Assembly (NCBI RefSeq): GCF_039540405.1
Contig: NZ_BAABEY010000001.1
Span: 359,150-423,149 of the forward strand
Direction of reading: 5' to 3'
DNA: 64,000 nucleotides
Origin: Ravibacter arvi
GTDB taxonomy: Bacteria > Bacteroidota > Bacteroidia > Cytophagales > Spirosomataceae
Shown: in pieces, positions 59,824 to 64,000 of the stretch
Layout of the letters: each line of letters starts with the position of its first letter
Position numbering within the stretch: position 1 is the first letter of the stretch
Translations under genes and position numbers: made by a program
Notes under the pieces: generated by a model
Databases searched by the model: none
What the model saw: only the letters and a program-made list of their open reading frames with translations
What the model was told of the DNA's origin: nothing

Positions 59824-60341
59824 TTAGAATGCTATAGTTAATAAAGGTACCGATTTTCTTCCGGTCGGGGCCATTGAAGATAAAGTATGACTGCTTGGTT
59901 GGTGGCGATGGATACGCTGTGTTAACAGATCCGTCTCAGTTAGACCTGCAATACTAGGGTTTCTTTCGCTTTTCTCAAATAAATTGCGAAGATTGTGTGC
60001 TGAAATAGAAGTACTAGAGGTCATTAAGTTGGTTTGAAATTACCGGCTGCCCTGTGGTTGACAGACACACAAAAACCGGGCCAATACATTAAAACGAACG
60101 GTTTTTGGAAAAGATTATTTGAAACCGGGCGGAAGAAATCCACGCCGTTCCAGGCAGGGAATGCAGGTCCGAATTTTTTTCGTGATAGGGCAGGATAGTT
60201 TCGTCTTGTATATTTGTGAATATTCGGATGTATTATTGGTTATTGCCAAGTGCGATAGAAATGCCTTCACCGGTCGGGCAAAGGGCAGGTTATGGGCATA
60301 AATGTGCTTTAACTCATTCAGCACTCCTTTTTTTACAATAA
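59824..60341. other. Non-coding stretch between Wzi and the PVC-type gene
   Basis: 518 bp with no convincing gene; short frames on the minus strand at 59824-60024 and 60115-60393 lack protein-like composition. It contains the -7 candidate at 60209-60216 for the downstream gene. Confidence 0.45.
60209..60216 (+). promoter_or_regulatory. Candidate -7 element for the PVC-type cytochrome gene
   Basis: TATATTTG matches TAnnTTTG, about 125 bp upstream of the start codon. A -33 element at standard spacing is not obvious. Confidence 0.4.
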
Positions 60342-63300
60342 ATGGATACACTAAAAAAACAAACACGCAGGTATTGGGGGTTGCTGATTCCATTGGGAAT
60401 TGCTGTTCTGTTCGGGTTCATGCATTTTATGCCGACGGCAAAATTAAAAGTGACGAATAACGGGCACATCTCGCTGATTGGGGGCAACCTGGGTTCCAGG
60501 ATGACCAATTATGATCATTTTGAGACCGACCTTCAACTTCGGTTCCCATCGAGTAATCTAACCGTCCGGAATCTTTGTGATGGCGGGAATACAGCGGGTT
60601 TCAGGCCCAATCCGAACCGCAATGACCCGTGGGCATTCCCGGGGGCCGAGAAATTTCAAACTGAATTTGCCAACAATTCGCACAGCGAAGGGCACATGGA
60701 GTCCCAGGATGAGTGGCTTACACGCCTGAAAACCGACATCGTAATTGGTTTTTTCGGTTTTAGCGAATCGTTTGCGGGGCCTGCCGGGGTCGCAAATTTC
60801 AAGGCGGAGCTCGATGCTTTCGTAAAGCACACGCTTGCTCAGAAGTACAATGGCCAGGCTGCCCCGCAACTGGCGCTTGTTTCCCCGGTCGCATTTGAGA
60901 ATCTGTCTGCGAAAATGGATGTCCCCGACGGGAAAAAGGAAAATGTCAATATAGCCCTCTACGTAGCGGCTATGAAAGAGGTGGCGGCAAAAAACAAGGT
61001 ATTGTTCGTGGACGCCTATCACCCTTCTTTAAAATGGTATGCGGCGTCGAAGAATGACCTGACAATTGATGGTTCCCAGCTCAACGATGAGGGGTACCGG
61101 AAGTTGTCCCAACTGCTCAACGATGAGCTTTTTGGCAAGGCGCAGGCGAGCGGCCCCGGTGACCGGGAGGCTGTTTATAATGCGGTAATGGAAAAAAACT
61201 GGATGTGGCTGAATGACTACAAGATTCCGAATGGTGTGCATGTTTATGGACGACGCTATAATCCGTTCGGGCAGGATAATTATCCTGCCGAAATCGAAAA
61301 AACGCGACAGCTGACGGAAATCCGCGATAGGGCGATCTGGGCGGCCGCTGAAGGGAAAAGCCTGGACGTAGCAGCACTGGACAAGGGAACCAGGTCCCTG
61401 CCGGAGGTGAAAACCAATTACAACCCGGAAAAAAATGGCAGCCTGAAGTATTTGTACGGGGAAGAAGCCATTTCACATCTGAAGCTCCCTGAAGGCTATA
61501 AGATAGAATTGTTTGCCTCGGAGAAGGAATTCCCGGATCTGGCTAACCCTATGCAGCTGTCTTTTGACAACAAAGGCAGGTTATGGGTGGCGGTGATGCC
61601 TACTTACCCGCACTACCGTCCCGGAGATGCGAAACCCAATGATAAGATTCTTATTTTTGAAGATACCGATAACGACGGAAAGGCAGACAAACAAACCATT
61701 TTCGCCGATCACCTTCACCTGCCTGTAGGTTTTGAAATCGAATCGGACGGTGTTTACGTTTCGCAGGGAACGAATTTTGTGAAACTTACCGATACTGACG
61801 GCGACAGCAAGGCCGATAAGCGGGAAATTTTGTTGAGTGGTTTCGATGACCATGACACCCATCACAACATCCACGCTTTCTGCGCCGATCCTTCGGGAGC
61901 GATTTATATGGGAGAAGGCGTGTTCCTGCATACGAATGTTGAAACCTCTTACGGAACCGTTCGGGCCACCAACGGGGGCTTCTATCGCTACAACCCAAAA
62001 AGGCGCCAGCTGGAACGCACCGCACAGCTTTCCATTCCCAACCCCTGGGGGATTGCCTTTGACGACTGGGGACAGCCCTTCTTTGCCGAAACTTCAGGTC
62101 CGGATGTGAGATGGATGTTGCCCGGAACGGTACTGCCACGCTATGGTGAAGCGACCCATAAATCGGTTAACCTCATCGAAGATGCTCACCGCGTACGCCC
62201 TACGTCAGGTCTGGAATTTGTGTCCAGCAGGCACTTCCCTGACAACGTACAGGGCGACTTGCTGATCAATAATACCATTGGTTTCCTCGGAACCAAACAG
62301 CATGTCATTGAAGATGACGGCACCGGCTACAAAAGCCGCTTCAGACAGGATTTGTTGGTGAGTACGGACCGGAATTTCCGCCCGGTAGACATGGAGTTTG
62401 CTCCCGACGGCTCTCTTTATGTGGTCGATTGGCACAACGTCCTTATCGGGCATATGCAGCACAATGCGCGGGATCCGCTGCGCGACCACATGCACGGACG
62501 TGTTTACCGCATCACATATCCGTCGCGCCCCCTGGTGACACCTGCTAAAATTGACGGCGCCGGCATAGACGAGCTGCTGGAAAACCTCAAGCTGCCCGAG
62601 TACCGCACGCGTTACCGGACCAAACGGGAGCTTCGGGGAAGAGCAGCCGGCGAAGTACTTCCCAGGCTTACTGCCTGGGTAAACGCTTTGGACAAGGCGG
62701 ACCCACGTTATGAGCACCACAAGACTGAAGCCCTTTGGGTAAGCTGGGGTTTGAATAAAATCGATCAGAAGCTTTTGAGAGAGCTCCTGAACGCCCGCGA
62801 CTACAAAGTACGTGCAGCAGCAGTGCGCGCCGTGCGGTATAACACGCACCAGGTGGCCGACTACGCCGCCCTCCTGAAGAAAGCCGCGGCCGATGAGAAC
62901 GGGCGGGTCAGGTTGGAAGCCATCGTGGCGGCCTCGTGGCTACCCAAAGCAGCAGGTATGACGGTGCTGAACGAAGCAAAAAAACATCCTCTCGACAATT
63001 GGATGGTAAATGCCTATGAAACTTCCGTAGCCCACCTGAACGGACAATCCGTCAAAGAGAAAAAGCAGGAAGAACATATTAAAACCAACCTGAAAGGCGA
63101 CGCACTGGCGTTGTACACCGAAGGAAAAGCCATTTATGCCCGGGAGGGATTCTGCACCACCTGCCACCAGGAGAATGGTAAAGGGTTGACGGCTTCCGGG
63201 TTTCCGCCGCTTTCGGGTACCAGTTGGGTGACAGGAAGCGAAACCCGGCTGATAAAACTGGTCTTGAATGGTTTGTTGGGGCCGATTCAGGTTTCAGGCA

Positions 63301-63518
63301 AGGACTACCCCGGCCAGGTGCCAATGACACCTTTTAAGGGAATGCTGAATGACAGGGAAGTCGCAGCGGTGCTTACGTATGTGCGGAACTCATTTGACAA
63401 TGTGGCATCGCCCGTAAAACCTGAACAGGTGAAAAAGGTCCGCGCCGAAATCAGCAACTTTGATGGTTTTTATTCGCCTGACGCGTTATTGAAGGAGCAT
63501 CCGCTCGAAGACAAATGA
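60342..63518 (+). CDS. PVC-type heme-binding dehydrogenase with SGNH-like, beta-propeller and cytochrome c domains
   Basis: A 1058-residue exported protein. An N-terminal hydrophobic helix (about residues 15-30) is followed by an SGNH-like domain (about 40-270), a membrane-bound-dehydrogenase beta-propeller (about 380-730: SFDNKGRLWVAVMPTYPHY, MEFAPDGSLYVVDWHNVLIGHM), a HEAT-like helical part (about 735-915) and a C-terminal cytochrome c domain with CTTCH at 938-942 and a later Met ligand (VPMTPF). Such proteins are thought to oxidise sugars or glycosides in the periplasm. The SGNH part seems degenerate: GNLGSR instead of GDS, and DGSQLNDEG lacks the block V His. Confidence 0.88.
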   Translation: MDTLKKQTRRYWGLLIPLGIAVLFGFMHFMPTAKLKVTNNGHISLIGGNLGSRMTNYDHFETDLQLRFPSSNLTVRNLCDGGNTAGFRPNPNRNDPWAFPGAEKFQTEFANNSHSEGHMESQDEWLTRLKTDIVIGFFGFSESFAGPAGVANFKAELDAFVKHTLAQKYNGQAAPQLALVSPVAFENLSAKMDVPDGKKENVNIALYVAAMKEVAAKNKVLFVDAYHPSLKWYAASKNDLTIDGSQLNDEGYRKLSQLLNDELFGKAQASGPGDREAVYNAVMEKNWMWLNDYKIPNGVHVYGRRYNPFGQDNYPAEIEKTRQLTEIRDRAIWAAAEGKSLDVAALDKGTRSLPEVKTNYNPEKNGSLKYLYGEEAISHLKLPEGYKIELFASEKEFPDLANPMQLSFDNKGRLWVAVMPTYPHYRPGDAKPNDKILIFEDTDNDGKADKQTIFADHLHLPVGFEIESDGVYVSQGTNFVKLTDTDGDSKADKREILLSGFDDHDTHHNIHAFCADPSGAIYMGEGVFLHTNVETSYGTVRATNGGFYRYNPKRRQLERTAQLSIPNPWGIAFDDWGQPFFAETSGPDVRWMLPGTVLPRYGEATHKSVNLIEDAHRVRPTSGLEFVSSRHFPDNVQGDLLINNTIGFLGTKQHVIEDDGTGYKSRFRQDLLVSTDRNFRPVDMEFAPDGSLYVVDWHNVLIGHMQHNARDPLRDHMHGRVYRITYPSRPLVTPAKIDGAGIDELLENLKLPEYRTRYRTKRELRGRAAGEVLPRLTAWVNALDKADPRYEHHKTEALWVSWGLNKIDQKLLRELLNARDYKVRAAAVRAVRYNTHQVADYAALLKKAAADENGRVRLEAIVAASWLPKAAGMTVLNEAKKHPLDNWMVNAYETSVAHLNGQSVKEKKQEEHIKTNLKGDALALYTEGKAIYAREGFCTTCHQENGKGLTASGFPPLSGTSWVTGSETRLIKLVLNGLLGPIQVSGKDYPGQVPMTPFKGMLNDREVAAVLTYVRNSFDNVASPVKPEQVKKVRAEISNFDGFYSPDALLKEHPLEDK

Positions 63519-63520
63519 GA

Positions 63521-63950
63521 TCAGGATGACCATCCGGCAGATGCGCTACCTTTGACAACAACAGGTTTGGAGCCGCTCCAACCGGAGGGTCATCCCGACC
63601 GTAGTGGAGGGATCTCCCGGTCCCAGTATCCAATCCCTTTTACAGGACTTTTTTCTTGCAACAGGAGATCCTTCGACTCCGCTGCGCTCCGCTTCAGGAT
63701 GACCGTCCGGGTGATAGCCTCCGGCTACCATTGACAACACGATGGATGGCGCCGCTCCAACCGGACGGTCATCCCGACCGCAGCGGAGGGATCTCCCGGT
63801 CCCAGTACCCAATCCGTTTGATAGGCTTTTTTGCTAGCAATAGGAGATCCTTCGACTCCTCTGCGTTCCATTCAGGATGACCATCCGGCAGATGCGCTAC
63901 CATTGACAACAACAGGTTTGGAGCCGCACCAACCGGATGGTCATCCCGAC
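63521..63950. repeat. Tandem REP-like palindromic repeat, about 175-bp unit, 2.4 copies
   Basis: Copies begin with TCAGGATGACC at 63521, 63694 and 63872 (173 and 178 bp apart); the third stops matching at about 63950. Each full unit contains GTCATCCCGACCG...GGAGGGATCTCCC and, later, GGAGATCCTTCGACTCC...TCAGGATGAC in inverted orientation, so each can fold on itself. The repeat begins 3 bp after the stop codon of the PVC-type gene. The bases 63951-64000 beyond it show nothing recognisable. Repeats of the type 'GTCATCCTGA...GGATCTC' are scattered in many bacterial genomes. Confidence 0.9.
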
Positions 63951-64000
63951 GTATCATAAGCTTCGCTTACTCCTGGATCTGGTGACATCTGAATGTACCC

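Noticed and set aside
63546..63880. Several open frames on both strands in the terminal repeat
   Set aside because: They recur from copy to copy of the same palindromic DNA repeat, so the open frames are a by-product of the repeat.
1..64000. Search for tRNA, rRNA, riboswitches, prophage and intact insertion sequences
   Set aside because: No cloverleaf, rRNA segment, recognisable riboswitch, integrase or transposase was found by reading; short or diverged RNA genes could be missed without a covariance-model scan.

Overview
The window looks like chromosomal DNA of a Bacteroidota species of the order Cytophagales, most like Dyadobacter and relatives. This is inferred from three SusC/SusD pairs, ECF-sigma/FecR pairs, Wzi, PVC-type cytochrome and DUF1080 proteins, and -7 elements of the form TAnnTTTG. 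No rRNA, tRNA, CRISPR array, prophage or intact insertion sequence was seen.

Layout. 1-682: an ECF sigma factor and the first codons of its FecR partner, leaving the left edge. 1002-11069 (minus strand): one nine-gene catabolic unit. In transcription order it holds a TIM-barrel isomerase, a DUF1080 lipoprotein, a DUF4432 epimerase-like protein, a cupin, a second TIM-barrel isomerase, a Gfo/Idh oxidoreductase and a ribose-type ABC importer (ATPase, permease, binding lipoprotein). The set fits uptake plus oxidation, cleavage and epimerisation of a glycoside, cyclitol or rare sugar. 11387-15110: an SGNH hydrolase, ruvC, and a divergent flippase-like/glycosyltransferase pair. 15183-27257 (minus): two consecutive SusC-SusD_2 pairs and two small envelope proteins, with no carbohydrate-active enzyme. 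27787-31274: an M20 deacetylase, an unknown protein, thymidine kinase and a DUF3784-like membrane protein. 31398-43374 (plus): a polysaccharide-utilisation-type locus with ECF sigma, FecR, an STN-containing SusC, SusD, a WbsX/GH99-like protein, an SGNH protein, an InlB/BspA-repeat lipoprotein and a CE15 esterase. 43772-45985: katG. 46747-53155 (plus): MBL hydrolase, pssA, fabH, an Omp85-family protein, a lipoprotein, a cyclophilin and an RmlD-like reductase. 53287-63518: a stand-alone LytTR regulator, pheS, an EEP-family protein, a second TIM-barrel/DUF1080 pair, a HIT protein, Wzi and a large PVC-type cytochrome c protein. 63521-63950 is a tandem palindromic repeat.

The most unusual non-coding feature is a set of degenerate period-7 tandem arrays at seven loci. 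One family has the unit GATTTCC/GATTTCT and the other CACCTCA or its complement. They often sit as inverted arms around a short spacer and lie directly at gene ends. In three genes (ABC ATPase, pssA, fabH) an array unit supplies the stop codon, and in two of these also the last codons. They explain most of the otherwise empty intergenic space and are the main candidate for an undescribed element. The main candidate for an incompletely described pathway is the 1-11 kb catabolic unit, echoed by the smaller TIM-barrel/DUF1080 pair at 56-58 kb.
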